Numbered from the stretch's first letter, positions 41,241 to 52,620 are shown. The stretch: DNA of 64,000 bases from Bacillota bacterium (GCA_023381695.1 JAMCQP010000026.1:1-64000), one strand, 5' to 3'. Numbers and translations are program-made. Notes: generated from the sequence alone by a model not told the origin.

Positions 41241-43604
41241 TCAAGCCTTGAGCAATTTTTCCACCTTGGACTTGAAACTTCCCTGATCCTCCTCCGACCA
41301 GTACAACTGGATCTGGGCGCCCTCCGCCAACGGCGTGTTGTAACCGGCGGACTTGCCGTTTATCTGGATCACCAGAGTCTTGTCCGGGAACTCATGCGGG
41401 TCGAAGGGCACGTACTTGAAGACCTCCGAGAGGGCCACCGACTGGCTTTCCACCCCGGCGATCTTGATGCGCGCATTGGGCGGCACCGGGTCATACAGGG
41501 TGGCTGCCTTCCCGTTGACGGTGATCCTGGCGACCGGCCCGCGGATGACCACGGGTGTATTATTGACCGTGATGTGCAGGTCGGGGGCGGTCCTGAAGTC
41601 CTTGTCCGTCAAAACCTCCGCCACCCGGGGAGCCTCCTTTTCGGTGGAAACCAGTTCCACCGCCTGGCCGTTCTGCAATTCCCCCTCGGGATCCGCCGGT
41701 TGGCCGTCAACCCGCAGCCGGGTGGCCTGCCGGACCACGCCGCGCTTCTGTTCATTGACGAAGAAGATGTAGGGCACCGGCCGCAAGGCCGCCAGATCTA
41801 CCCCGGCGAGCTTGAGAAGATCGATCAGCCGGCTGTTGGGCATCACGTAGATGTCCGCCCCGTCCACCACCGGCGCGTGAAAGTCCACCATCCTCCCGTT
41901 CATCATCAACAGGGGCCGCAGGACAAAAGGAGCGCCGTTAAAGAAGACCTGCCGGACGGGCAGTTCGGGGACCAGATCGGATACTCTGGCCACGGCGTCC
42001 TGGCCGTCCTCGGCCAGGGTCACCGTGACCCGCGCACTATTTGGGACCGCCGTGTTCAATTCCGCCTGCTGCCCATTGATCTCGATCCGGCCCGGCTTGC
42101 CCATCGTCCCTCTCACAATCCGCAAAACGCCGTTCACCTTGACGGTCATGGAGAGTCCCAGCCGCCCCCGCAACCGTTTTATGTCAATGCCGGCCGCCAG
42201 CAGCAGATCGGCCGCCGTGGCCTGGGACAACGTGAAGGTCCGCACCGCCTTTCCATTGACCGCGGCGTCGGTGACCCGAAAGGTCAGCCTCTCGTGCATC
42301 CGGGCGGTCATGGCAATCCCAATGGGTGTTATGGCGCCAGGGCCGGTAAGCTTCTTGGGCAGGCCATCCACCTCGGCCAGCGCCTCCCGGGTCTTGATCA
42401 CCACCCGGTCCGGGGGAATGTTCAGCTTCTCCGCCAGCCTGGCGGGAAGGCCCGGCGTCTGGCTGCCCCCTCCCACCAAAATTACCGCTCCCGGCGCTTT
42501 TTCGTTGAGTTCCCTGATCTGATCCGCAATCTTCTCCGCCAGGGTTTCCACCACCAGGGCCATCTCGCCTATTACCGCTTCGGAGGCCACCATATGTTTT
42601 TCGCCGAGAATATCCTGATAGGTGACCTGTTTGGATCCGCTTACGGAACGCTTGATCTTCTCGGCCGTGTTAAAGTCCACCAGGTACCGCTCACAAAGTT
42701 TCTCGGTCACCTCGTCCCCGGCGAAGGGAACCATGGCGTACGCCACCACGGAGCCTCCGGCCGTCAAGGCGATATCCGAGGTCCCGGCCCCGATATCCAC
42801 CAGGGCCAGATTCAAGTGGCGCAACGTGTCGGGAATCACCACATGGCTGGCGGCAATGGGCTCAAGGGTCATGCTCTGGATTTCAAGCCCCACCCGGCGC
42901 AGCACGGTGTAGAGTGAATCCACCACCACCTCCGGCAAAAAGGTCGTCAGGACCTCCACCGCCATCTCTTTGCCGCGGTGGCCCACCAGGCTGCCAATCC
43001 GGCTGCCGTCCAGTTCGTGGCAAACGACGCTGAACCCGACACAATGATAGGGAAAGGTATCCGGTTCCTGCTGCTGGGCCGCTTTTACCCGGGCCGCCGC
43101 CTTCGCCACCGCCAGCCGCAGGGGATGAACCTCTTCCTGTTTTGCCCCGGCCGCCCCCCGGCCCGCTCCGGATCTGTGAGAGGCCAACTCCACAACCTTG
43201 TCTTTCCCACCTTGAGGATTCATTACCTCTTTGAGCTGCAGCTGAGCCAGTTGCACGGCCTCAAGCTCCATGGCCTTTACGTCTTCTTCGGCAATCTCCC
43301 CGTCTCCGGAGACCGGCCGGGTCACCTTGATCCGCTTGGTCAGCAGAGAACGGCCGGCCGCCGCCACCGCCGCCTTTTCAAGCTTCGTCCCCAGCTGCTC
43401 CTCCAGGCTCTCCTTGACCTTCCCCACGACCTCCGCCACCGCTTCGATATCGTGGATCTGCCCGTCGATCATCGAGCGGGTCTCATGTTCCAGCGTCTCG
43501 GCAGCCAGGATCCGGCAACCCTTCCCGGTAAGCTGCACCACCAGCCCCGTAACCTTACGGGTCCCTATGTCCAGCGCAAAGACCGGTGGTTGTGAATCTG
43601 GCAT
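41241..43604 (-). CDS. FtsA/PilM-like actin-fold protein with long repetitive C-terminal extension
   Basis: 'VFALDIGTRKVTGLVV', 'NLALVDIGAGTSDIALT', 'VILVGGGSQTPGL'; C-terminal repeats. Confidence 0.85.
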   Translation of the reverse strand: MPDSQPPVFALDIGTRKVTGLVVQLTGKGCRILAAETLEHETRSMIDGQIHDIEAVAEVVGKVKESLEEQLGTKLEKAAVAAAGRSLLTKRIKVTRPVSGDGEIAEEDVKAMELEAVQLAQLQLKEVMNPQGGKDKVVELASHRSGAGRGAAGAKQEEVHPLRLAVAKAAARVKAAQQQEPDTFPYHCVGFSVVCHELDGSRIGSLVGHRGKEMAVEVLTTFLPEVVVDSLYTVLRRVGLEIQSMTLEPIAASHVVIPDTLRHLNLALVDIGAGTSDIALTAGGSVVAYAMVPFAGDEVTEKLCERYLVDFNTAEKIKRSVSGSKQVTYQDILGEKHMVASEAVIGEMALVVETLAEKIADQIRELNEKAPGAVILVGGGSQTPGLPARLAEKLNIPPDRVVIKTREALAEVDGLPKKLTGPGAITPIGIAMTARMHERLTFRVTDAAVNGKAVRTFTLSQATAADLLLAAGIDIKRLRGRLGLSMTVKVNGVLRIVRGTMGKPGRIEINGQQAELNTAVPNSARVTVTLAEDGQDAVARVSDLVPELPVRQVFFNGAPFVLRPLLMMNGRMVDFHAPVVDGADIYVMPNSRLIDLLKLAGVDLAALRPVPYIFFVNEQKRGVVRQATRLRVDGQPADPEGELQNGQAVELVSTEKEAPRVAEVLTDKDFRTAPDLHITVNNTPVVIRGPVARITVNGKAATLYDPVPPNARIKIAGVESQSVALSEVFKYVPFDPHEFPDKTLVIQINGKSAGYNTPLAEGAQIQLYWSEEDQGSFKSKVEKLLKA

Positions 43605-43610
43605 GGTTTG

Positions 43611-45686
43611 TCAGCCTCCCGTCTTTGAGACCTCACAAAGGCAATCATAAAAGGCCGCCTGAAGCCCCATATCCGAAACGTGGTCCGCCGTGAGTTGGTT
43701 GACGCCCCCGCCGTACTTCAGCCAGTACCCCTCGTAGATCAGGGCCACATCCTCCCTCACCGAGCTGTCCACGCGCACTCTGGCCTTCAAACTCCCACGG
43801 ACGGAGATCACCTCCGCCCAATCGCCTTCCTCAAGGTTTCTTCCCCGGGCCGCCTTTGGGTGCAGGTGGACCCATGGCGTTTTGGTCTCTTCCATTTCCC
43901 GCCGGGACGCCAGATTGGCGAACTGGGAATGCGTCTGCACCTGCATATGCGGCGTCAGGAGGTGCAACCTGTATTTGGAAAATTGCACCGAACCGCCGAC
44001 CTGGCCCGCATCGCCAACCACCGGCGCATCACCGGCGGCTTCCTCGGGCCGGCGATAGCGGGGCAGAGAATCCACCCCATCAGCCCGCGCTTTTTCGGAA
44101 AACAGCTCGTATTTTCCGGACGGGGTCAGAAACCCCTGGTCAGACCAGGCCACCCGCGGCGCGCCGGGAAAACGCATCGGCCCTTGCTTGAGCCTCTCCA
44201 GGGTTACCCCATGGCGGTTCAAGGGCGCCAACAGATATTCCATCCATTCAGTTATCGACCTGTTAAAATAACTACCTAAGCCCATTCTTTGGGCCAGTTC
44301 GGTAAAGATCACCACATCCGACTTGCACTCCCCGCGCGGTTCGACGACCCTGGGGCCGTAAGCCAGCCAGTTGTGCCAGGAGTTGGCGTAGATCTCCTCC
44401 TCCTCCAGAAATGTGGTGCAGGGGAGCACGACGTCCGCCATCTCGGCCGTATCCGTCATAAACTGATCGACTACCACCACGAAGGGTATCCGCCGGAAAG
44501 CCTCGATAACTTTCGGGGTGGCGGGAGACTGCGCAACCGGGTTGGACCGGGTGATCACCGCCACCTGCACCGGCGGATCCTTCGCTTCCAGGAGTTCCTG
44601 GCCCAGCCTTGCCCGGACGATCCCCCGGCGCTGCCCGGCATACTCCCTCCCCTTGATCTCGCCGAATCCCGTCAGGTTGCCGTGGGCGTAATTGGCCCCT
44701 CCACCCGGAATCCCGATGTTCCCCGTGATCGCGGCCAGGGCGTCAATGGCGCGGACCATCTGCCCCCCGTTGGTGTGCCGTTGCAATCCCATCCCGATCA
44801 ACAAGGTGGCGGGTTTTACTCTCCCGTAAAGCCCGGCCAACTCCCGGACGGCGGCGGCGGGCACCCCGGCGATCCCTTCCGCCCGTTCCGGCGAAAATTC
44901 GGCGGCCAGCTTCCGGAACTCCTCAAACCCATGCACATGCTCGCGGATATAGTTCAGATCCGCCATCCCGCCCTCGATGATCACCTTGGCCACCGCCAGG
45001 GCCAGCGCCCCGTCGGTACCTGGCCTGGGCTGAACCACCAGGTCCGCGAAGAAGGCGGTTTTGGTCCGGATGGGATCCACCAGGGCCACTCTTGCTCCCC
45101 GCCGCCTGGCCTCCTGGATAATTGGAATCAGGTGGATGTTGGTGTAGGCGGGATTCCGGCCCCAGATCACGATGGCCCTGGAATTAAGATGATCGAGAGG
45201 ATCGTGGGCGGCGTATGCGCCGAAATCGTACTCCTGCGCGGCCAGCCCCGCGCTCCAGCACAGGCTGCCCACCGTGGTGGTCACCCCGCCCAGAGCGTTG
45301 AAGAACCTCTGATCCAGCGCCCGGAGCAGCCCCTGGGAACCGTAATCGTAGTTATGGAAGATCGACAGCGAACCATGCCTCTCCCTGGCCCCGGCAAGTT
45401 TTGCCCCGACAAGGTCGTAAGCCCGATCCCAGCTTATCCGCTTCCATTCACCGCCGTCCTTTTGCATGGGATGGAGCAAGCGAGCGGGGGCGTAGGTCCT
45501 TTCGACAAAATCCCGCCCTTTCCGGCAAATAAAGCCCCGCGTGATCTCATGATCCGGATCGCCTTCCAGGCGGGCCACCCGCCCGTCTCTGACATAGGCC
45601 AACATCCCGCAGGTATCGTAGCAGTTGAGCGGACATGCCGTCCGTACTCCGCCATTTTCGGATATTTTTGGAGTTTGCTTTAACAT
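43611..45686 (-). CDS. molybdopterin-dependent oxidoreductase (DMSO reductase/formate dehydrogenase superfamily)
   Basis: 'ACPLNCYDTCGMLAYV...GFICRKG' [4Fe-4S] motif, 'IWGRNPAYTNIH'; no Tat signal. Confidence 0.9.
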   Translation of the reverse strand: MLKQTPKISENGGVRTACPLNCYDTCGMLAYVRDGRVARLEGDPDHEITRGFICRKGRDFVERTYAPARLLHPMQKDGGEWKRISWDRAYDLVGAKLAGARERHGSLSIFHNYDYGSQGLLRALDQRFFNALGGVTTTVGSLCWSAGLAAQEYDFGAYAAHDPLDHLNSRAIVIWGRNPAYTNIHLIPIIQEARRRGARVALVDPIRTKTAFFADLVVQPRPGTDGALALAVAKVIIEGGMADLNYIREHVHGFEEFRKLAAEFSPERAEGIAGVPAAAVRELAGLYGRVKPATLLIGMGLQRHTNGGQMVRAIDALAAITGNIGIPGGGANYAHGNLTGFGEIKGREYAGQRRGIVRARLGQELLEAKDPPVQVAVITRSNPVAQSPATPKVIEAFRRIPFVVVVDQFMTDTAEMADVVLPCTTFLEEEEIYANSWHNWLAYGPRVVEPRGECKSDVVIFTELAQRMGLGSYFNRSITEWMEYLLAPLNRHGVTLERLKQGPMRFPGAPRVAWSDQGFLTPSGKYELFSEKARADGVDSLPRYRRPEEAAGDAPVVGDAGQVGGSVQFSKYRLHLLTPHMQVQTHSQFANLASRREMEETKTPWVHLHPKAARGRNLEEGDWAEVISVRGSLKARVRVDSSVREDVALIYEGYWLKYGGGVNQLTADHVSDMGLQAAFYDCLCEVSKTGG

Positions 45687-45760
45687 CTGACTTCTCCGGC
45701 ATCAACCATAAATATAGCACTATATATAGAAATATGATGCCTGAAGCCATATTCCTCCTT

Positions 45761-47461
45761 CTAGTACTTGAACCTGCTGATCGCCTTGTTCAAATCTTCC
45801 GCCAGACGGGAGAGCGCCTCCGCCGATGAGGCCATCTGGGCGACCACGGAGTTTTGCTGTTGGGTGACGGCCGCCGCCTCCTGGGTGCTGGAAGCCGTAC
45901 CCTCCACCACCCGGGAGACCTCCTCCACCAATCCCACCGCCACGTTTCCCATGGAATCCATCTGGTACGTTGCGCTGGAGATCTCCGCAATCTGATGCAC
46001 TATGCCCGCCACCGCCTCGCTGATGGCATCAAAGGCTTCCGCCGCCCGCTGAACCGCCCCGGCGCCAATCGCCACCTCTCTGCCCTCCACATCCACCGAG
46101 GCCACCACCCGCGCCGTTTCAGCCCGGATCAACCCCACCAACCCGGCAATCTGGCCGGCGGCTTCCCGGGACTGCTCCGCCAGTTTGCGGACTTCGTCGG
46201 CCACCACCGCGAACCCCCGCCCCTGTTCACCCGCCCTGGCCGCCTCAATGGCCGCATTGAGGGCCAGCAGGTTTGTCTGATCCGCGATACTGGTAATGGC
46301 GTCCACGATCTGCCCGATCTGCTGGGATTTGACGCCCAGGCCCTTGACGATTTCGGCGGTCTGCCCGGCGGAGTTCTTGATGGAATCCATCTGCCGGCGG
46401 GTCTGCTCCACGGTAATCTTCCCCTCATCGGCAATCACCGCCGATCTGGTGGAAAATTCCTCGACGGAAACCGCATTCTGGGAGACCTGCTTGACGGATT
46501 CGGCCATCTCGTGGATTTTCGCGGATACTTTCCCCATCCCTTCGGCCTGGGCCTCGGCGCCTTTCGCCAGATCCCCCACGGTCCTTGATACCTGCTCGGT
46601 GGCCTGTCCGGTCTGGTTCATTGCCGTCGAAAGTTCCTGGCTGGCCGCTGCAACCTGCAAGGCTTTTTCCGCGATGTTTTTCACCATCTCCCGCATCCCG
46701 GCCGCCATGCTGTTGAACGCCGCGCCCAGCATCCCGATCTCGTCCCGGTTGGTCAAGGTCACACTCTGGGTGAGATCCCCTCCCGCAATGATCCTGGCTT
46801 GCTTGAGCAGTTCCCGGATGGGCCGTACGATCACCCTGGTGATCAGCATGGCAAAAATAAACACCCCGATCAGCGCCGCAACCGTAATCTCCACCACGAG
46901 CCGGCCGCCGGCCCGTACCGTCCCGCGCGCCCGCGCCTCCGCCGCCTTAATGTCGGCCGTATGCTGCTTTACAATGTTTTCGACCTGTTCCTTGGCGCTG
47001 GCCAGAAAAACATCGCCCTGCCCGACCCGGGCCCTGGCCACCTCCAGATCTCCTTCGCTGGCCTGGGAAAAGAGTTGCTCCACCAGGAAGTGAAAGACCT
47101 CCAGGTCCTTCTTCGCCTGTTCCAGCCAGCCTTTCTCGGCCTCTGTCTCAGCAGATGCGGCAAGCGCTTCCAGCGACTTTTCTCCAAGTTCCCGCCCCTG
47201 GTTGTACAGATCGATATACGACGCATTTCCCGTGGCCAGAAGCCCGCGCAACCCCGACTCCTGTTGGAGGATCGCCTTCTCGAGATTCTGGGCGGTCTGA
47301 AGCGCCGGCAGCCGTTCATTTACCACCTGGCTGGCGGCCTGGCTGGCCCTCTGGGCGGCGCCATATCCGAAAAAGCCCACCGCCCCCATGGCCACCAGCA
47401 AGAGCAGGTAGCCCAGGATGATCTTCCGCCCGATGCTGTTCTTTCCCGCTGATTTGGCCAT
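45761..47461 (-). CDS. methyl-accepting chemotaxis protein
   Basis: HAMP plus signalling hairpin '[43 protein letters not shown]'. Confidence 0.95.
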   Translation of the reverse strand: MAKSAGKNSIGRKIILGYLLLLVAMGAVGFFGYGAAQRASQAASQVVNERLPALQTAQNLEKAILQQESGLRGLLATGNASYIDLYNQGRELGEKSLEALAASAETEAEKGWLEQAKKDLEVFHFLVEQLFSQASEGDLEVARARVGQGDVFLASAKEQVENIVKQHTADIKAAEARARGTVRAGGRLVVEITVAALIGVFIFAMLITRVIVRPIRELLKQARIIAGGDLTQSVTLTNRDEIGMLGAAFNSMAAGMREMVKNIAEKALQVAAASQELSTAMNQTGQATEQVSRTVGDLAKGAEAQAEGMGKVSAKIHEMAESVKQVSQNAVSVEEFSTRSAVIADEGKITVEQTRRQMDSIKNSAGQTAEIVKGLGVKSQQIGQIVDAITSIADQTNLLALNAAIEAARAGEQGRGFAVVADEVRKLAEQSREAAGQIAGLVGLIRAETARVVASVDVEGREVAIGAGAVQRAAEAFDAISEAVAGIVHQIAEISSATYQMDSMGNVAVGLVEEVSRVVEGTASSTQEAAAVTQQQNSVVAQMASSAEALSRLAEDLNKAISRFKY

Positions 47462-47584
47462 CCCTCTTCCCACCTCCTTCCTGCAATTTACCTTCCCGGA
47501 TCGCCGGCAAGGCCACAACAACATTATCTATCGTAATCTTCGGACACCGAGCATTGATCCTTTAGCTTTTAAAGCAGAAAAAAG

Positions 47585-47622
47585 CCCTCTGCGCCAGGAA
47601 CCTGACACAGAGGGCCTCGGGA
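47585..47622 (-). terminator. intrinsic terminator downstream of hppA
   Basis: GGCCCTCTG...CAGAGGGC followed by TTTTTT on minus strand. Confidence 0.85.
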
Positions 47623-47640
47623 TAGCTCAACTCTCTTGTT

Positions 47641-49707
47641 TTAGATGAACAACGCCGCCAAAACCAGGGTGATCGTGCTCAACAGCTTTACCAGGACGTG
47701 AAGCGACGGGCCGGCGGTATCCTTGAAGGGATCGCCGACGGTATCCCCCACTACTCCAGCCTTGTGGGCATCCGAGCCCTTTCCGCCATACTCGCCGGTT
47801 TCAATAAACTTCTTGGCGTTGTCCCAGGCTCCACCGCCGTTGTTCAGGAAGAGCCCCATCAACACGCCGCCGATGGTGCCCACCATCAGAAAGGCCGCCG
47901 TGGCTTCGGCCCGGAGGACCAACCCGACCAGCACCGGCGTGGCCACCACCAGGATCCCGGGCAGGACCATCTCCTTGAGAGCGCCCTTGGTGACGATGTC
48001 CACGCACATCGCATAATCCGGCTTGGCCGTGCCTTCCATAATCCCCGGAATCTCCTTGAATTGCCGGCGAACCTCCTGGATCACCACCTGGGCCGCTTTC
48101 CCCACCGCACGGATGGCCGTGGAGCTGAAAAGATAGACCAGCATCGCGCCGATAAAGGCTCCAATAAAGACGGTCGGCTTGCCGATATCCACCGGGTAGG
48201 GGATTGCCATGGACGCCATCCGGCCGGTGGATACCATGGTATCCTTTACCTTGTCGATATAGGCCGAGAAGAGCAGGAACGCCGCCAGAGCCGCGCTTCC
48301 CACCGCATACCCCTTGGTGAGCGCCTTGGTGGTATTCCCGCAGGCATCCAGCCGGTCGGTGCGTTTCCGGACATCTTCCGGCGCACCGGACATCTCGATG
48401 ATTCCACCCGCATTGTCCGTGATGGGGCCGAAGGTGTCCATGGCCAGGATGTAGGCCGTGGTGGCCAGCATCCCCATGGTCGCCACCGCCGTCCCGTAGA
48501 GGCCGCCGCCGGTCAGGCCGCTCTGGCTTCCCAGCCAGTTGGCGCCAAAAATGGCTGCGGAGATGGTGATTACCGGCAGCGCCGTGCTCTCAAAACCCAC
48601 CGCCACCCCGGAGATAATATTGGTGGCCGATCCGGTGAGCGACGCTCTGGCAATCTCCTTCACGGGGCGATAGCTATAAGAAGTGTAATATTGAGTGATA
48701 AACACAAAGATGATGCTCATGACCACGCCAATCAGCCCGGCCCCGTAGAAGTACCGGAAATCGACGCCCGGGCCGCCAAGCATATATTTGCTGAGCGGCC
48801 AGAGCGCAATCGCCACCAGGAGGCTGGTCACAAAATACCCCCGGTTCAAGGCATGCATCGGGTCTGCATCTTCCCTGGTCTTGACAAAGAAGATCCCCAC
48901 AATCGAGGAGATAATACCCGCCGCCCGGGCCACCAGCGGAAAGAGGATCCCGGCAACCCCAAAGGCCGGGTACAGTGCAATTCCCAGGATCATCGCCCCG
49001 ATATTCTCGGCGGCGGTAGACTCGAACAGGTCAGCGCCACGGCCAGCACAGTCGCCCACGTTGTCGCCCACCAGGTCGGCGATCACCGCCGGATTGCGGG
49101 GATCGTCCTCGGGGATCCCGGCTTCCACCTTTCCCACCAGGTCGGCGCCCACATCGGCGGCCTTGGTGTAGATCCCGCCGCCCAACTGGGCAAAGAGCGC
49201 TACAAAGCTGGCCCCGAACCCGAAACCGACGATCCTCAACGGAGCCGCCGTTGGATCCGTCAGCCCCCCATAGGTATAGAACAATGCGGCGACTCCCAGG
49301 AGGCTCAACGTGGTCACGGCCAGCCCGGTAACCGCTCCGCCCCTGAATGAGATGCGCAAGGCCTTGTTCAGGCTCTCCCTGGCGCCGGCCGCCGCCCGGA
49401 GGTTGGAATTAACGGCCACATACATGCCGATATATCCGGAAAGCGCCGAACATAGGGCCCCGATCGCAAAAGCAATTGCGGTATTCATCCCGATACCAAT
49501 CCCCAGAATTACCACCAAAACCAGCGCCAAAAGCGCAATCGTCCGGTACTGGCGGTTCAAGAAAGCCATGGCCCCTTCGCGAATGGCCCTGGCGATCTCC
49601 TGCATCTTGGGTGTCCCCAGATCCTTCGAAAAGACGTCATAGACCAGATAGATGGCCATCAGTAACGCCAGCACACCCGCAACAGGAATCAGAAAAGCCA
49701 AACTCAT
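47641..49707 (-). CDS. hppA: membrane-bound proton-translocating pyrophosphatase
   Basis: 'GGGIYTKAADVGADLVGKVEAGIPEDDPRNPAVIADLVGDNVGD'; ORF extends in frame to an ATG at 49827. Confidence 0.95.
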   Translation of the reverse strand: MSLAFLIPVAGVLALLMAIYLVYDVFSKDLGTPKMQEIARAIREGAMAFLNRQYRTIALLALVLVVILGIGIGMNTAIAFAIGALCSALSGYIGMYVAVNSNLRAAAGARESLNKALRISFRGGAVTGLAVTTLSLLGVAALFYTYGGLTDPTAAPLRIVGFGFGASFVALFAQLGGGIYTKAADVGADLVGKVEAGIPEDDPRNPAVIADLVGDNVGDCAGRGADLFESTAAENIGAMILGIALYPAFGVAGILFPLVARAAGIISSIVGIFFVKTREDADPMHALNRGYFVTSLLVAIALWPLSKYMLGGPGVDFRYFYGAGLIGVVMSIIFVFITQYYTSYSYRPVKEIARASLTGSATNIISGVAVGFESTALPVITISAAIFGANWLGSQSGLTGGGLYGTAVATMGMLATTAYILAMDTFGPITDNAGGIIEMSGAPEDVRKRTDRLDACGNTTKALTKGYAVGSAALAAFLLFSAYIDKVKDTMVSTGRMASMAIPYPVDIGKPTVFIGAFIGAMLVYLFSSTAIRAVGKAAQVVIQEVRRQFKEIPGIMEGTAKPDYAMCVDIVTKGALKEMVLPGILVVATPVLVGLVLRAEATAAFLMVGTIGGVLMGLFLNNGGGAWDNAKKFIETGEYGGKGSDAHKAGVVGDTVGDPFKDTAGPSLHVLVKLLSTITLVLAALFI

Positions 49708-49950
49708 CTTGATTAACTCCCCTTCTTCCATTTTCTCTCGGCATCTGCTTTTGTGTGAGCCCCTGCTTGTGAAAAAACGTGCACAGATCGGGATAGTTTC
49801 TCCGCCCCCCGACAGAAATCCATCCACCCTCCTTTCTGATTTAACTGAATTCAGATCACAAATACATACAGTGCATTCGACAAAAAAAGGCGGATTCCTA
49901 CCGTCTGGTGAAAATTATTGTAACAGAATTGCCATTTGTTCATGGTGAGG

Positions 49951-50484
49951 TTACAATTGGGGGTTGGTGGCGCACTCTCCGGCGTCACCTCTGAGGATGT
50001 CCATCCCGTGGGGAAGGGCCGGCAAGATCACTTCGAGATTTTCCCGGACTCCCCTGGGGCTGCCGGGGAGGTTGACAATCAGGGTTTTGCCGCGGATGCC
50101 GGCCACCGCCCTGGACAACATGGCATGCGGCGTTTTTTTCAGGCTTTCGGCCCGCATGGCCTCCGGGATGCCTGGCACCTGCCGGTGAATCACCGCCAGG
50201 GTGGCTTCCGGGGTCACATCACGAGGGCTGAAGCCCGTGCCGCCGGTGGTTACCACCAGATCACAGCGGAATTCCTCGCCAAAAGCGATCAGCCGCCCCT
50301 TGATGATCTCCAACTCATCGGGAACAATCTCGTAGGCCACCACTTCGGCGCCGATCCGGCCAAGCAGTTCCCGGATCACCTTCCCGCTCTCGTCCTCGCG
50401 TTCGCCGCGGGAGCCCTTGTCGCTGGCCGTCAAAATCCCGGCCCGGACCGCGGCCGGCCGGGGCGATCTCTTCTCCTCACCCAA
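49951..50484 (-). CDS. MogA/MoaB family molybdenum cofactor biosynthesis protein
   Basis: 'GILTASDKGSRGEREDESG', 'VTTGGTGFSPRDVTPEAT', 'NLPGSPRGVRENL'. Confidence 0.92.
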   Translation of the reverse strand: MGEEKRSPRPAAVRAGILTASDKGSRGEREDESGKVIRELLGRIGAEVVAYEIVPDELEIIKGRLIAFGEEFRCDLVVTTGGTGFSPRDVTPEATLAVIHRQVPGIPEAMRAESLKKTPHAMLSRAVAGIRGKTLIVNLPGSPRGVRENLEVILPALPHGMDILRGDAGECATNPQL

Positions 50485-50998
50485 CCGCCGCCACCCCTTT
50501 CGCCAACACCTTCACGGGGTCGCCGACAACCAGCCGGCCTCCCTCCAGCACCCGGGCAAAGATTCCTTCGCGGGGCATCACGCAATCGCCGGCCTGATCG
50601 TAGATGGCACAACGGCTGTGGCAGACCTTGCCGATCTGGGTGACCTCCAGAAGCACAGCCTGGCCGATCATCAGGCGCGTGCCGATGGGAAGGACGACCA
50701 GATCGATGCCTTCCGTGGTGATATTCTCGGCGAAATCCCCGGGGCCCACGGAAAGCCCCTTTTCCTGCATCCGGCGGATGCTTTCCATCGCCAGAAGGCT
50801 CACCTGCCGGTGCCAATCCCCCGCGTGGGCGTCGCCTTCCAACCCGTGCTCTTTACGCAATATCGCTTCGGGAACATTGGCCTTGCGCGTCCCCTTGTCC
50901 TTGCTGGTGCTGATCGCCACCACCCTGGGCTGCGCATCCGCCAACCGGCCTTCTCCAGCCGCCCGGTTTTCCCCGGCGCTCTCGGTCATTTCAGTCAC
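50477..50998 (-). CDS. MOSC domain protein
   Basis: '[23 protein letters not shown]', '[14 protein letters not shown]'. Confidence 0.9.
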   Translation of the reverse strand: MTEMTESAGENRAAGEGRLADAQPRVVAISTSKDKGTRKANVPEAILRKEHGLEGDAHAGDWHRQVSLLAMESIRRMQEKGLSVGPGDFAENITTEGIDLVVLPIGTRLMIGQAVLLEVTQIGKVCHSRCAIYDQAGDCVMPREGIFARVLEGGRLVVGDPVKVLAKGVAAVG

Positions 50999-51521
50999 TC
51001 CCTGTCAATCCAGCCTTGCGAACATATTCCCCGCTCTTGCCGCCGCTCTTGCGGAGCAGGTAGATCTCCCCGATCACCATCTCCTTGTCCACGGCCTTGC
51101 ACATATCGTAGACGGTCAGAGCCGCCACGGAAACCGCGGTTAGTGCTTCCATCTCCACCCCGGTCTGCGCGGTGGTCTTCACCGTCGCCCGGATCTCCAC
51201 CAGATTCCTCTCCTCATCCAGATCGAAGGCCAGGTCGATGCCGGTCAGCGGAAGCGGATGGCACATGGGAATCAGGGAAAACGTCTGCTTTGCCGCCATC
51301 ACGCCAGCCACCTGCGCCACCGCCAGGACATCGCCCTTGGCAATCCTCCCCTGCTTGATCAAGGCCAGGGTGTCGGGAGCGACCCGCACCGTTCCGTGGG
51401 CCACCGCCTCCCGCCTGGTCGCCGGCTTTTCGCTCACATCCACCATTTTGGCCCGCCCGGCCCGGTTAAAATGCGTTAACCCCTTGCCGGAAACTTCTTG
51501 CGGCGCTTCTCCCCCGCCCAT
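50991..51521 (-). CDS. moaC: cyclic pyranopterin monophosphate synthase
   Basis: '[20 protein letters not shown]', '[15 protein letters not shown]', '[26 protein letters not shown]'. Confidence 0.95.
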   Translation of the reverse strand: MGGGEAPQEVSGKGLTHFNRAGRAKMVDVSEKPATRREAVAHGTVRVAPDTLALIKQGRIAKGDVLAVAQVAGVMAAKQTFSLIPMCHPLPLTGIDLAFDLDEERNLVEIRATVKTTAQTGVEMEALTAVSVAALTVYDMCKAVDKEMVIGEIYLLRKSGGKSGEYVRKAGLTGSD

Positions 51522-51602
51522 TGCCTTTTACCTCACATCACCCAAAAGTAACTGTCCCGGAATCCGTATATCCACCAACCTGCCATTGGCCAGGCCGCTA
51601 TG

Positions 51603-52616
51603 TCAACCGCCGATCTGGGACATGAAACGGGCCGACGGATTCTCCCGCAACCAATCCTCCAGAGCGGCGCCGGTTCCCTGCTTGGCCGGCTTTTCCGCGA
51701 TCGCCCGCGCCAAAAAAGCCTCCAATTCCGCATCGGTCATTCCACGCCGGAGGGGGCCGAGGAGGTCGGACTCCCCGTTGCTCAACAGGCAGGAGCGCAA
51801 CTTCCCGCCGGGCGTCAACCGGAGGCGGTTGCAGGAGTGGCAGAAATGATCGCTCACTGCGCTGATAAACCCGATGGTCCCTTGAGCACCAGCAAAACGA
51901 TAATAACGCGCCGGGCCATCGCCGTCCTGGCCTGGCACGGCCTCAAGCGGCCTCCCGGCCAATCCGCCCTCGGGCGCATCTTCCAGGCGCATCTTCAACT
52001 CGCTGCTTGGCACGTGCCTCAGGCCGTGCCAGGACTCCCTGCCCAGGGACATCAATTCTATAAACCGGATGTGCAGATCTTGAGAAATGGTCAGGCCGGC
52101 AAACTCCGCCATCTCGTCGTCGTTTACCCCGCGCATGATCACCACATTCAGCTTGATGGGCGTAAGCCCCTCCCGCCGGGCGGCTTCGATCCCGCGCCAC
52201 ACCTGCCCCAGATCCCCGCCTCTGGTGATCTCCTTGAATCTTTCGGGTTTGAGCGAATCCAGGCTGATATTCACCCGGCGCAACCCGGCGGCTTTCAGGC
52301 CGGAAGCCATCTCCGCCAGCTTCGTCCCGTTAGTGGTCAGGGCCAGATCATCAATGCCCGGGATCCCGGCGATAATCCGCACCAGATCCACGATGCCTCT
52401 GCGCACCAGGGGCTCGCCCCCGGTAAGCCGCACCTTGTCGATCCCCAGCCGGGTGGCCACCCGGACCACCCGCTCGATCTCCTCAAAACGGAGGATCTCG
52501 CCGTGGCTCCTGGGAGGGACTCCCTCCGGGGGCATGCAATAGACACACCGCAGGTTGCAAAAATCGGTGACCCCAACCCGCAAATACGAGATCTTCCGCC
52601 CGTAAGAATCCAGCAA
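51603..52616 (-). CDS. moaA: GTP 3',8-cyclase
   Basis: 'GVTDFCNLRCVYCMPPEG', 'RLTGGEPLVRRGI', C-terminal FeS 'CHSCNRLRLTPGGKLRSCL'. Confidence 0.95.
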   Translation of the reverse strand: MLDSYGRKISYLRVGVTDFCNLRCVYCMPPEGVPPRSHGEILRFEEIERVVRVATRLGIDKVRLTGGEPLVRRGIVDLVRIIAGIPGIDDLALTTNGTKLAEMASGLKAAGLRRVNISLDSLKPERFKEITRGGDLGQVWRGIEAARREGLTPIKLNVVIMRGVNDDEMAEFAGLTISQDLHIRFIELMSLGRESWHGLRHVPSSELKMRLEDAPEGGLAGRPLEAVPGQDGDGPARYYRFAGAQGTIGFISAVSDHFCHSCNRLRLTPGGKLRSCLLSNGESDLLGPLRRGMTDAELEAFLARAIAEKPAKQGTGAALEDWLRENPSARFMSQIGG

Positions 52617-52620
52617 GGGC

